Source: Natronogracilivirga saccharolytica
GTDB taxonomy: Bacteria > Bacteroidota > Rhodothermia > Balneolales > Natronogracilivirgulaceae
Assembly (NCBI RefSeq): GCF_017921895.1
Contig: NZ_JAFIDN010000007.1
Coordinates: forward strand, 62,001 to 126,000
Reading direction: 5' to 3'
Length of the DNA: 64,000 nucleotides
Within the stretch, counting starts at the first letter, position 1. The number at the start of each line of letters is the position of its first letter. The position numbers were made by a program, and so were the translations under genes. Below are positions 52,658-62,013 of the stretch, one piece after another. The notes below the pieces were generated by a model that did no database searches, had not been told where the DNA came from, and was given only the letters and a program-made list of their open reading frames with translations.

Positions 52658-54622
52658 TCACCAGTAGGTGCTTCCATTTTTCCTGGTTGAATGATACCCG
52701 TGTTTATTCAGTGCTTGCCCGAGGCGAATAGAGGCAGAGTTGGCACCAGTGGGTAGATCCCCTCCGTGCATACACTCAAGTATTTGTGTCGCCCTTAGCC
52801 TCTCAGCCCTTGGTTGGTCGGGCTTAGCGCGTTCAAAATGTTCAAGCAACAGTTCCTCTTCCACCGTCTGAACCTCAAACCTGCTATTGTGCTCTTGCAC
52901 CTTCTTATTATCCTCGGTATCGAACCAGAAACGGAATCCCTCTCGATACAGAGCGTAGGCTTGGGCATAGACCGGGTCCATATCACTCATATTTTGGTAA
53001 TCGATTGATTCGACATCATGGATTAAAAACCGTCTGCTACCGGTCTTATCATGCAGAATATTGGTATGGTTGACCGATCCACACATGCTGGCACGCCTGA
53101 TCAGTTTTGATGAAAACCGGCCATAGGCTTTACGGATGCGGATTTCGGATTTTGTGATGATTTCCTTCAGCGCTCCTTCTTTGTGCTTGGTCAGCGTTTC
53201 CAGTTCATCAAGGTTGATAATCAAGCACTCTGATAAATGAATCATGGTATCCTTGTTTGTCGGATCAAGTGTTCCACTGTACATGTAATTCTCCAGTTGT
53301 TTTGGCATGAAATTTTGAAAAAAGGTGCTTTTCCCTTCTCCTTGCTTGCTCTTCAGCAGCAAAACTTGATGCGGTACTATATTGGGATCAATGGCACTGG
53401 CCACCAAAGCAACAAGCCATTTGCGCAGACAAAACTCTCAATACGATTGATCCGTGGTTTTTACTTTGGAGGCAAGCTCGCCGATGTAGTCGGTGGTCCC
53501 GTCTCATTTGGGCAGTTTGGTGAAATATTCCATGAAAGGATCGAACTTCGGGGTAAAGTCAGATTGCAATATCCCGTGCAATGCCTGATGGCCAATCTGT
53601 CCGCTTTTGTTCTGTATATGTCGGTGAATGGAATTGAATTCATAGTCATCCACGATCTGCCATTGCTCTTCACCACGCCTGCGCATTTCTACCCGTTCCA
53701 AAACCACATTGAATTGAAAATCATAGTGGAAGCGCAGAAAACCCTCGATTTCGTTTTTGTGGAATATGGGCCGGTTTTCCAGTACACGCTGAATAGTCAT
53801 TTCCCCGTATGTTGACCCGTCTGCATGATGGACTTTATCCCACTTTTCACGTATCAGAGCGCTACCGCGGAAGAGTTGATCCAGAAGCACGGGATCGAAG
53901 TTGGTCCATTTGGCAAGAATGGTTACCAGGGCCATGTCCGCCCGGCTTTGATCGCCCCCGTAATCAACCAAGCTCCCGTGATCATAAAGCATCGTGAACT
54001 TCATGCCTTCCTTGTCAGCTCGAATGCGATTGAGTAGCAGTTCGTGGTTTGCCATGCCCAATGGCTTACTTTTTTTCCCGGGATCTGCGGACTTGCTTTG
54101 AGGCAAGGTTATTCTATTCAGGTCGATGGGCTTGATTTCCCGGGGCTCTCCGAGAACATCTGCGGTGATGGTCAGGTAGCGGAGCTTATCATATATTTCA
54201 AGGGCTTTGAATCCATCACCAGTCATATCGTATTTATTGTCAAAGCCTACAGGAATCTTTCCTGTGCCGATAATGCGGATGCCTTCCCCGCTGGGCGAAA
54301 TCTCGGTATAGGAATCGCACTGATCAATGATTGCCTGGGCAGAAGGGCATATATTGCCATTGATCAGGCAACCATCTAAATCAAGTCCCAGAAAAGGATC
54401 TTCGTGGCTCAAAACAAAACCAATTCCAGCAAAGCGCCCGGTTTGCTTATCAAAAGCGTCAACAACCTGATCAAAAGTACTTCATGTAGCCGAATCGTTG
54501 GATTTGGCAGGCTGACCATTTGGTTGATAAGGTACTTTCTTTACGTCTCTCAATACCCACTGCGGTTTATCCTTTAGAACAGAAGGGATGTTTTTTCATT
54601 TTTTATAGGTTTCTTCTTTCAT
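52658..54622 (-). pseudogene. Prim-pol/VapE-like primase-helicase interrupted only by TGA codons
   Basis: One frame of 655 codons from ATG 54622. The N-terminal part matches the mobile-element primase family (IPSVLKDKPQWVLRD, KVPYQPNG, LGLDLDGCL, YTEISPSGEGIRIIG). The C-terminal part is a VapE-type helicase with Walker A KSKQGEGKSTF and the late VNHTNILHDKTGSRRF. Four TGA codons interrupt it: 54596-54598, 54482-54484, 53504-53506 and 53438-53440 (codons 9, 47, 373, 395). The last three replace Trp in ATWSTF, LPKWDGTTDYI and SYWEFCLRKW. There are no frameshifts and no TAA or TAG. If TGA were sense, the frame would run on to TAA at 52607. Either a decaying gene or TGA read as Trp. Confidence 0.85.
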
Positions 54623-54822
54623 AGTTTACTTATTATTATTTTATTGTGTTATTACAATATTTACTTAGTTATTTAATAAATAATTATTAAATCATCTATA
54701 TATAATCTATTCCAAGATTGTGGAGTAGTCAAGTTTATTTTCAATAAAAATCACTTTTTTTCATATTTATATTGAAACCTATTATTGAATTGGGTTTTCA
54801 TGTATTATAAATATTGTTCCCT

Positions 54823-55515
54823 ATGACCTGGATAACACCGGACTTCTTGACTCACATCAGAGAAACACTGAAGAACACACCTGTGCCGGAACAGGTTGCC
54901 TCCACTGACACCGACAGGGAGTTTCAGCGCACTTTGGCAACTTTGTCTGATCAGGCGGACCGGGATTCCCTATTGAGGGAGAAGATCGGCGCATTTAATA
55001 ATTCCGGTGAAATTTGGCACTACGTCAAAACCAGTTATCTGTCATACTGCGAGAACTCTGGAATACCTGTTCAACATCGGGTTGTCGCCGGGGACACCAG
55101 CCTTATTAAAGGATATAACCAGAGCGCTGAGATGCTCAGCATGGAGACAGTCTCCAGCGTGGTCCGGAATAATCGGTTTTTGAATAAGCGATCTCGTCAA
55201 GAACGTAATGCAATATGCCAGATCAGTTTTCATCTGATAAATCATGGTTCAGACTGGCTCTTACGGGCCTATCAAAACATGCCCTTTTTTGATAGGCAGT
55301 CTATGGAGCATACTTGCCGCCGGCCTAATCTGTCTGAAATCATCAAGGATGTTGTTTTCAACAAAGCCGACCGTCTTTTTGCGGGGCAACTCTTTGAAGA
55401 TCACGAAACAGTAAATCATCTGGAGCTCTTCCGGATAGCGTTGCTGGGGGTAATAATTTTCACTTTTGATTTGGCGCTTAGACCTGTCGAAAACCACATA
55501 ACGGGTAATGAATAA
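54823..55515 (+). CDS. Uncharacterised protein upstream of a helical partner
   Basis: About 230 residues with no family I recognise. It is predicted mostly helical (DFLTHIRETLKN, SLLREKIGAFNN, QERNAICQISFHLINHG) with a hydrophobic stretch near the C-terminus (LFRIALLGVIIFTFDLAL). The start at ATG 54823 was preferred to an in-frame TTG at 54814. Its last 8 bases overlap the next gene, so they form a two-gene operon divergent from the primase-like pseudogene. The AT-rich 200 bases upstream should hold both promoters. Confidence 0.6.
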   Translation: MTWITPDFLTHIRETLKNTPVPEQVASTDTDREFQRTLATLSDQADRDSLLREKIGAFNNSGEIWHYVKTSYLSYCENSGIPVQHRVVAGDTSLIKGYNQSAEMLSMETVSSVVRNNRFLNKRSRQERNAICQISFHLINHGSDWLLRAYQNMPFFDRQSMEHTCRRPNLSEIIKDVVFNKADRLFAGQLFEDHETVNHLELFRIALLGVIIFTFDLALRPVENHITGNE

Positions 55516-55996
55516 ACGGACGTTTAATACCACCTTTAGAAAGCTGATTTTTGAGTTTTATGAAGAGCATGACAATTCAGAAGTTGATATAACACGTTGT
55601 ATGACTTTGGCCATACGACTGGCCCGATTAGTAAAGGATTATGATAATCTGCTTTGGCTGGAATTGTGCATGATGGATCTAACGGACTCGGATAAACGGA
55701 GTTATTACGAGTTTTCAAATCATTCCGATAGTGAACTGTTTTCCAGGCAAAGACAAAATGCATTGCAAAAGCTCAAACACATCAAAAGTTGTCCGAATGA
55801 GATGATCCAGAATTGGAGTGTGGAGGCACTAACCGCCATAACCATGGACATAGAGAGAAATTCCTGGGATGATGAAGATAACCAAGCTGTGAGGATGCAT
55901 GATTTGGCTGATAACTGTAAAACAGTGATCAGACAGATGAAAAAGGCTGCTTATGCTTATGTTGCCGGGCTTGAGGAGCGTTTTGCGGAAAGATAA
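55508..55996 (+). CDS. Uncharacterised helical protein (weakly AbiTii-like)
   Basis: A 162-residue all-helical acidic protein. The segment MTLAIRLARLVKDYDNLLWLELCMMDL, split here by ordinary spacing, loosely recalls the AbiTii N-terminal helix pattern, but this is not firm. It overlaps the previous gene by 8 bases. The C-terminus is MKKAAYAYVAGLEERF. Function unknown; a phage-response role would be speculation. Confidence 0.55.
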   Translation: MNKRTFNTTFRKLIFEFYEEHDNSEVDITRCMTLAIRLARLVKDYDNLLWLELCMMDLTDSDKRSYYEFSNHSDSELFSRQRQNALQKLKHIKSCPNEMIQNWSVEALTAITMDIERNSWDDEDNQAVRMHDLADNCKTVIRQMKKAAYAYVAGLEERFAER

Positions 55997-56319
55997 AAGG
56001 AGCGGCGTGTCATACGGGCAGGTAGTGCTGACAAGTAAAGCGTGTTGAGATTGGGTGCATGAAGGGAGGGGGAGCCCGAAATCTAAATTCCGGTCCAGTT
56101 AAGTTTTATTTTAATTTTTAGAATAAAACCGGCCTTCATAGCTACATGAAGTAGATTTAGGCCCGGATCTAAATTTCTAAGGATTCTAAACGAAACAGGG
56201 GAAAACCTGCGCTCACACAATAAGTTATCAGCTGATTTCCCCTGAATATATCGTTTTGGGTTATTTTATTTAGATCGTTTAGGATTTTAGAATAGGCTCT
56301 ATTAGACTGTAATCGGCGA
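55997..56319. other. Structured non-coding region between convergent genes
   Basis: Three inverted repeats: GTTTTATT (56103-56110) with AATAAAAC (56122-56129); CTTCAT with ATGAAG (about 56134-56151); and CAGGGGAAA (56196-56204) with TTTCCCCTG (56236-56244). Several copies of a TCTAAA-type motif (ATCTAAATT, ATTCTAAACG, TCGTTTAGG) are scattered among them. It could be a terminator cluster or a replication origin for the adjacent primase-helicase. Confidence 0.5.
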
Positions 56320-58533
56320 TTATCGGCTAAACCAGTCTCTAAATGGCTTGCCGTTGATTTTTAGATTCTCTGGAAATCCGGTGCAGCTCTTCGTTCCGAA
56401 CTCCTTATTTATGTATATAGTTTGTTTCTTCACTCCCGCTAGCTGGCTCAGCCAATTCAGCACGTTGCTTTTGCCACCAAGGTGGTTGGATAGGCTGGAC
56501 TTACTCCAGCATCCGTTATCAATCCAGGTGATGTAATCTTTGGTTTTGTATTGTTTAAAGTCCGCCTCGTGATTCCACTTACTGAGTATATCGCTAAGAA
56601 GTTTTTCATTAGTGGCCTGCGCGGCGTGTTCAGCATCCCACGCAATCTCAATTGCCTGCATCAGCTCTGTTTCAGCCTGCGGATGGTGGCCGGTGTCAAC
56701 CAGCTGGGCAATAGCTATCAGTGGCGCGACAACCTCTCGTTTTCTACTGTTCAATATCCCTTCGCTGGGCAGCTCTATATTCATAGGCACTCTATTGTAA
56801 AGCCGGGCGATATCAATATGATGGTACAATCCCAGGGCATAACAGCCATTTCGAATGATATCTGCTCTTCTTTGCACCAAGCTGTTGTCAGGATTCCAGA
56901 GATTGACCGGTTTTGATTTTGGAACGAGCGTTGTGGTCATAGGTATGGTGCGGCTTTTAAGTGCCTCATCGCCAATGGGATCTATACTCGCGAGAACCTT
57001 TGGTGAGTATGTTTCCAGTCGGACCGATTTGTTTCCGGATTTCTTGGAATAGCTGCCTCCCTTTTTATACCCTCCTTTAAGCATCTGAGTGTAGTCATCC
57101 CCGGTTCCCAGTGACGAGGATTCAAATTCATCAAGGCAGAGAGTGCAGCCGAGTTTGTCCACCTGGTCAGTGATACTGGCCCTTGTGGATTGCGACTCAA
57201 GTAAGCCATTAAACCCGGCCAGTGCTATAAGTTCCAGAAGTGTCGTTTTGCCCGTACCTTTATCCCCTTTCAGATGCAAATAGGCATATGCTGTAAAAAG
57301 GCGGTAGACATATCCTCCCATGATCCAAAGGGCAAGCAATGAGGCTAATTCCCTATGTTCAAAGTATATGTAATCTGAAATAAACCTCTTCAGCTGGATA
57401 AAGGTGTTCCGTGGCAGCAGCTGTCCCACAGATACGTCAATATTCAGGATCGACTCTCTCGAAAGTCGTATCTGATCATTCGCCCCTCCATCGGCTTTTA
57501 TACCGAAATTGTCATGCAGCTCTTTCTGAGAACAGATATTAATCGGATTGGAATGCACAAAAGACCCGTCGTTGATTTTATACCAGTATCGATCGCCCTG
57601 GTAATCCTGCGGGCTGAACATGGGTTGCGTTCCGGTCTTTGCGATAAACTCATGATAGGTATCACGGTCATAGTGGGGTTGGTCCGTCTGGCTGCCATCG
57701 GCCTTTGCAAGCAGCTTCTTTTTGTTTTCATCGGATGTGATCCATGATAGGAGGGACTCACCACCGGTCAAATGCTCAATGGTTATGGACTGGCATTTGC
57801 TATCCCACTGGAGAAGTTTCTCCAGCAGCGGGAAGCTGCTGTACTCCCAGTTTCCATGCTCATAGTGCCTCAGCAGTACCACATGCTTGTCAGCAGTCAA
57901 CTTCTGGTAATCACCATAGTCAAGGTACTCATGGTTCGGCCGGATATATACGGGTTCATTCAGTTTGAGTCGCAATGCGTAGGCTTCCAGTGGATTTTCG
58001 ACAAACCAGATTTTGCTGGCTGATGGTTCAGGGTCTAACCTTGGAATTCCGGTCAGCGATTCGTGTCTGTCGTCAAGCTGCCATTGGATCACGCATATCG
58101 GATTCCCGCTCTTGCTGAACTGGACTGCGTTTAGACTTTTGCCGTCGTGATCGGCCCATACGGGAATCTTTCGCAGCAAACCTGCGGAAACCCCGGATTG
58201 ATCCCTTAACGAGGCAACAGCTATTTCATCCTCGCGAAACGCTTTAAGCCTGTCGGTGATTAATGCTGGATCCAGTTCCGAAGTTTCATCACTTTCTACT
58301 TCGATGGCTTTTTCTGCGCCTTTAGTGGTGAGCAGGGGATAGAGTTCTTGAAGGAAGAATATGGCGTCGCCCTTCAGACCGGTAGCCCGGCAGACAAAAT
58401 CACCTTTCTCACTGATTTCGATGGATCCGTCCCCGAAGGGAGACTTCCCCCGAAGGGGAAATCTTTGTCCAAGGGCAGTTTCCGGGCTCAACCCGGCAAT
58501 GTGTCGATTATAGAAGTTGTATGCTGACTTCAT
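56320..58533 (-). CDS. Primase-helicase-like protein of a mobile element
   Basis: A 737-residue protein. The N-terminus (SPFGDGSIEISEKGDFVCRA, then GLKGDAIFFLQELY) resembles the zinc-ribbon primase entry of CHC2-type proteins but has lost most cysteines. A Toprim-like middle follows (IWFVENPLEAYAL, KHVVLLRHYEHGNWEY). The C-terminal half is a helicase-like ATPase with Walker A LKGDKGTGKTTLLEL (about 425-440) and Walker B TLCLDEFESSS. It overlaps the upstream AAA+ gene by four bases (ATGA), so both come from one transcript. It likely drives replication of the element. Confidence 0.7.
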   Translation of the reverse strand: MKSAYNFYNRHIAGLSPETALGQRFPLRGKSPFGDGSIEISEKGDFVCRATGLKGDAIFFLQELYPLLTTKGAEKAIEVESDETSELDPALITDRLKAFREDEIAVASLRDQSGVSAGLLRKIPVWADHDGKSLNAVQFSKSGNPICVIQWQLDDRHESLTGIPRLDPEPSASKIWFVENPLEAYALRLKLNEPVYIRPNHEYLDYGDYQKLTADKHVVLLRHYEHGNWEYSSFPLLEKLLQWDSKCQSITIEHLTGGESLLSWITSDENKKKLLAKADGSQTDQPHYDRDTYHEFIAKTGTQPMFSPQDYQGDRYWYKINDGSFVHSNPINICSQKELHDNFGIKADGGANDQIRLSRESILNIDVSVGQLLPRNTFIQLKRFISDYIYFEHRELASLLALWIMGGYVYRLFTAYAYLHLKGDKGTGKTTLLELIALAGFNGLLESQSTRASITDQVDKLGCTLCLDEFESSSLGTGDDYTQMLKGGYKKGGSYSKKSGNKSVRLETYSPKVLASIDPIGDEALKSRTIPMTTTLVPKSKPVNLWNPDNSLVQRRADIIRNGCYALGLYHHIDIARLYNRVPMNIELPSEGILNSRKREVVAPLIAIAQLVDTGHHPQAETELMQAIEIAWDAEHAAQATNEKLLSDILSKWNHEADFKQYKTKDYITWIDNGCWSKSSLSNHLGGKSNVLNWLSQLAGVKKQTIYINKEFGTKSCTGFPENLKINGKPFRDWFSR

Positions 58534-60572
58534 CTGTGTACTCCGTTTGTGGAAGGTTCTGGTATAGTAGGGCTGTTGTCGCTGCCAGTCAATGATTTCA
58601 GATACCCTGTGGTAAAGCGTTTTACCTTACTCAAGTCATAGTTCATCCGGCAAAGGTTAACCATTCCGGCTAAATCGCGATGTGACCAGCCACGGGTGCT
58701 GTTGGCTATTTCGGCGAAGTTGATCTCCACTAACTCGTCCGGAAGCATTCCAAACAGCCCCTCGAGCAGTTGCTGACGTTCGTCACTGGTGGGTAATGCC
58801 ATCTCGGTTTGATAAGAGAAACGAGACAGCAATGCCTCATCCAGCATCTCCAGCCGATTGGTGGCACCGATGATATAAACACCATTATTGCCAGCCACAC
58901 CGTCCATCTCAGAAAGGAACTCATTGAGTAGTTGATCACCGTGGGGGTCACCGCTTCCTCTTCGAGAACCCAGGGCATCAATCTCGTCGATGAAGATGAC
59001 CAGTGGAGCATAGGTGCGGCTCAAGCCAAACAACTCTCTGACGTTTCGCTCCGACTCGCCAACGTATTTGTTTTTGAAAGACCCTGCCGAGCGGGCAACA
59101 AAGGGCACCTCAAGGTACTTGGCTATTGCCTGTGCAAAGCTGGTTTTTCCCGTACCCGGCGGTCCGTAAAGCAGCATGGGTACGTTTTTTACGTTGGATA
59201 GGGTACTCCGCCTTTTGCCACTGACCAAATCCAGCATGGGTGTGATTTCTGCTACCAGCCTTTCGATTCCGAAAAGGTCGTCGAAAGAGAACTTGGGATT
59301 GGTAACCCCCATATTTCGTTCACCAGTGGGTGCGTGGCTGTTCAGGCAGGTTTCCAGGGACTGCTGGGTAATAAATGCGCCCGGGTCATCATGAGTGGCT
59401 TTACTTAAGGTTTCTGAGCCTGTCTGCTTTACTACCGACTCTATATCAGCCCCGGAATATCCGCTGGTAATACTAGCAAGGCGATCATAATCAATGCCCT
59501 TTTTTATTTTCAGGCCTTTTGTGAAGTGCTTGAACAGCTCATTTCGGCCGTTTTGATCAGGAAGCTTCAGGTCAATGATTTCATCAAACCTGCCACCCCG
59601 AAGCAGGGGTTCAGCGACATTGCCCAGATGGTTTGTGGCGGCCAGTGTAACAACCCCGGGGTATTGTTTATAGCCGTCCATGCACTCCTGAATGGCCGTG
59701 ACAGCGAGACGGAGCAGCCCGTCGGCGTCTCTTGGAGCAACAGTGTCTATCTCGTCGAAGAAAACGAAGGCCCCGTTTGGCTCACTGGAAGCGTGCTTGT
59801 AGATTTCGTAGATATTGCCTGGGTTCAGTGCCTGGGTCAACGAAACCTGAATCAGGGGTATTCCCGCTTCTTTGGCGATCGCTCTGACCAGAGCTGTTTT
59901 TCCCACCCCGTAAGGCCCGTTCAGGATGGCTCCTTTCAAAGGGGATCCCAAGTATTGCTTTACCAGCTCCGGTTTCTGGATCGGAAGCAGAATGCGACTG
60001 CGGATTTTTTCAATCACATCGTGCATACCGATAAGCGAGGAGAACCCTTCTTCTGCCGACTTTCCAACCTTGGCACCGACCTTTTGCCTTGAGGGGGTTG
60101 GCTTGCCATCGCGCTGGCCTAGAACTTCAATGACGGTATCATCTGCCACGTAGCCGCCATCAGGATCGCAGGATGTGACAGTGACCGCCTGCTGCTCATA
60201 GGTATAGGTTTGGCCAATCTTGACTTGGATTCCAGGGACAAGCTCATGTTTCGATTCTTTGCCGTCTCGAGCTTTTTTTTCCTCAACCTGGATGTAGGTC
60301 GCTTTTGGAGCTTTGCTCAGCATAATCGAGGTGTTTTGGCCGTCATTCAGTCCCAGGTTATGGGCGGTTGCTTCATCGATATAAAGCTGTTTTTGCGAGT
60401 TATTCGGAGCAGCTTCGGTGATCCGGGTGTGGTAGGAAACATCGCCTGCTGATATTTCGTAGAGTTGCAAAAAGCTCCAGCTGGGGTCTCCGGCACTTCT
60501 GATAGTTTTTGAATTTACAGCAACGCCAGCTTCGGTGTCGCTAATCTTGATTTTCAGTTCAAGTGTCTTCAT
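58530..60572 (-). CDS. Tandem AAA+ ATPase of the Cdc48/p97-like type
   Basis: A 680-residue protein with an N-terminal beta-rich domain (about 1-150, including LYIDEATAHNLGLNDGQ, double-psi-barrel-like) and two AAA+ modules. D1: Walker A LNGPYGVGKTALV (about 220-232) and Walker B AFVFFDEID; sensor GVVTLAATNHL. D2: YGPPGTGKTSFAQA (about 455-468), LVIFIDEIDALGSR and IIGATNRLEML. This is the architecture of Cdc48/p97 unfoldases, unusual on a bacterial mobile element. It overlaps both neighbours by four bases and so forms an operon with an HTH gene and a primase-helicase. It may remodel replication complexes or defence targets. Confidence 0.85.
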   Translation of the reverse strand: MKTLELKIKISDTEAGVAVNSKTIRSAGDPSWSFLQLYEISAGDVSYHTRITEAAPNNSQKQLYIDEATAHNLGLNDGQNTSIMLSKAPKATYIQVEEKKARDGKESKHELVPGIQVKIGQTYTYEQQAVTVTSCDPDGGYVADDTVIEVLGQRDGKPTPSRQKVGAKVGKSAEEGFSSLIGMHDVIEKIRSRILLPIQKPELVKQYLGSPLKGAILNGPYGVGKTALVRAIAKEAGIPLIQVSLTQALNPGNIYEIYKHASSEPNGAFVFFDEIDTVAPRDADGLLRLAVTAIQECMDGYKQYPGVVTLAATNHLGNVAEPLLRGGRFDEIIDLKLPDQNGRNELFKHFTKGLKIKKGIDYDRLASITSGYSGADIESVVKQTGSETLSKATHDDPGAFITQQSLETCLNSHAPTGERNMGVTNPKFSFDDLFGIERLVAEITPMLDLVSGKRRSTLSNVKNVPMLLYGPPGTGKTSFAQAIAKYLEVPFVARSAGSFKNKYVGESERNVRELFGLSRTYAPLVIFIDEIDALGSRRGSGDPHGDQLLNEFLSEMDGVAGNNGVYIIGATNRLEMLDEALLSRFSYQTEMALPTSDERQQLLEGLFGMLPDELVEINFAEIANSTRGWSHRDLAGMVNLCRMNYDLSKVKRFTTGYLKSLTGSDNSPTIPEPSTNGVHR

Positions 60573-60835
60573 ACGCGCTCCTCCCGTGTGTTGATCATCC
60601 GTTGGAGTACTTTCCGCTCGAAGTATTTCTGTCTCCCGCCGTTGAGGCGAACAGACGGGATGAATCGTTTGTGAGATGATTCCAGGTTGCTTCGGTTGCG
60701 TAATGTCTGGGCCTTGATGCCGAATTCGGCCTCGACCTGTTTGGCTGTTAAATATTTACTGCCTTTGGCGGGCGAAACGCCCAGAGATGAAAGTATGGCG
60801 TCTAACTTCTTGTTAATTATATCTATATGTTCCAT
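60569..60835 (-). CDS. HTH regulator (excisionase/MerR-like)
   Basis: An 88-residue protein. The helix-turn-helix is YLTAKQVEAEFGIKAQTLRN (about 28-47), with a basic wing FIPSVRLNGGRQKYFERK. It could be the element's regulator or excisionase. It overlaps the AAA+ gene start by four bases and lies 19 bases downstream of a strong palindrome, its likely operator. Confidence 0.75.
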   Translation of the reverse strand: MEHIDIINKKLDAILSSLGVSPAKGSKYLTAKQVEAEFGIKAQTLRNRSNLESSHKRFIPSVRLNGGRQKYFERKVLQRMINTREERV

Positions 60836-60853
60836 TTTTAGCTTTTTAGATTA

Positions 60854-60876
60854 CGTGGCATTATTGCCATGCCACG
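60854..60876. promoter_or_regulatory. Nested palindrome, probable operator
   Basis: CGTGGCA (60854-60860) with TGCCACG (60870-60876) is a perfect 7-bp inverted repeat. Inside it TGGCA-TTAT-TGCCA (60856-60869) forms a second palindrome sharing the left arm. The two alternative pairings lie just upstream of the HTH gene, as expected of an autoregulatory site. Confidence 0.6.
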
Positions 60877-61086
60877 AAGAAACCAAGAAAGCCTCGCTAT
60901 ACAGGGAGTAGTCACTGAATACCTGTCTACTGTCCCTGATTTTCCAAAAATTAGAGTCAGGATAGCCCGGGTTAGGCGTGAGTCAGCGGCTTAATGGAGC
61001 AGAATGGGTTCCAGCGGAATGGAAGAGATGGGCAAGCTTGGAGTTACCCAAGCTTTATCAACAAAAAAAGGCTCTGCAGAATCGCG

Positions 61087-62013
61087 CTAAGATTCCTTTT
61101 TCCTGATGCTGAGAATGACTTTTCTTACCGAGTTGCGTTTTAGTTCATCACCGTTCTGGTCGCGGTATCTGTTTATGATGATGTCAGTAAGAGCCTGGAC
61201 ACTGAGTCGTTTGCATTTGGGGCGTTCGGTGACAAGGTCGTTATATGCCTGGGTTGGTCCGGCTACCTTGACGTATGCAGTGAAAACACGCCGGGTTGCT
61301 TCTGTGGAAGCACGGTAGCTTGCCGTTCTTTTTTCATCGTGGATAAGCGTGTCAGGTGAGCCAAAATACTGCTCAATATGATTGATAATACTGCGCGTGG
61401 CATTGGCTCGCACAAAGGTATCTGCACGTTTTTGCAACTCGGCGATAACCGGCTTTTCTACTTTGATTTCGGGGGGCACTTCCTCGGGAGTCCTTTTATG
61501 GGGCTCCTGTCCCTGATATCTGATATGATTACATAGGAAGGCAGAAACCCGTTGAGCCAGCTGTTTGTGGTAATGGTCAAACTGACGAAGGGGGATCGAT
61601 TCCTTCGGTTCAATCTTGTGTATGTTACCGGTCTGATAATGGGTACGTATATTTTCACGCAGGATGATCACTTCCGACGATACGATCTTGCCCAGCCGTT
61701 CATCCCAACTTTTCAGCTTGGATTTTTTTTCGTGCCACTCAAATCCGCTAATACCGGAGAAACTATTCATCAGTCTGAGATTCATTTCATTCGCTCTATA
61801 GAAAGTGCCCAGAAATGAGCGGTAGAATCTATCCGGAAAGGTTTTCCAGTCCTCTTCACTCATGGAGAGCAAATCGCGCACTACGATTGTCCAATACACT
61901 TCTTTGAGGTGGGGGGGCTCTGGCTCAAAGTCGCGCTGATAACGCTCCCATTTAAAAGACGAAATGTTTGATTGGGCCTGTTCCAGGGTTAACAGGGCGC
62001 TTTTATTCTTCAA
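61087..62013 (-). CDS. Uncharacterised protein, paralogue of its upstream neighbour
   Basis: A 308-residue mostly helical protein. The N-terminal part has KWERYQRDFEPEPPHLKEVYW and the C-terminal block AYVKVAGPTQAYNDL, then NRYRDQNGDELKRNSVRKVI. The same two blocks occur in the next gene upstream, so the pair arose by duplication. Its start overlaps the end of that gene by 11 bases. No family recognised. A long hairpin, AAGCTTGG with CCAAGCTT (61034-61055), lies downstream. Confidence 0.65.
   Translation of the reverse strand: MKNKSALLTLEQAQSNISSFKWERYQRDFEPEPPHLKEVYWTIVVRDLLSMSEEDWKTFPDRFYRSFLGTFYRANEMNLRLMNSFSGISGFEWHEKKSKLKSWDERLGKIVSSEVIILRENIRTHYQTGNIHKIEPKESIPLRQFDHYHKQLAQRVSAFLCNHIRYQGQEPHKRTPEEVPPEIKVEKPVIAELQKRADTFVRANATRSIINHIEQYFGSPDTLIHDEKRTASYRASTEATRRVFTAYVKVAGPTQAYNDLVTERPKCKRLSVQALTDIIINRYRDQNGDELKRNSVRKVILSIRKKES

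Noticed and set aside
61034-61055. Hairpin AAGCTTGG/CCAAGCTT as an intrinsic terminator
   Set aside because: The stem is perfect, but on the minus strand no T-run follows it; the A-run lies on the wrong side, so it is mentioned only with the neighbouring gene.
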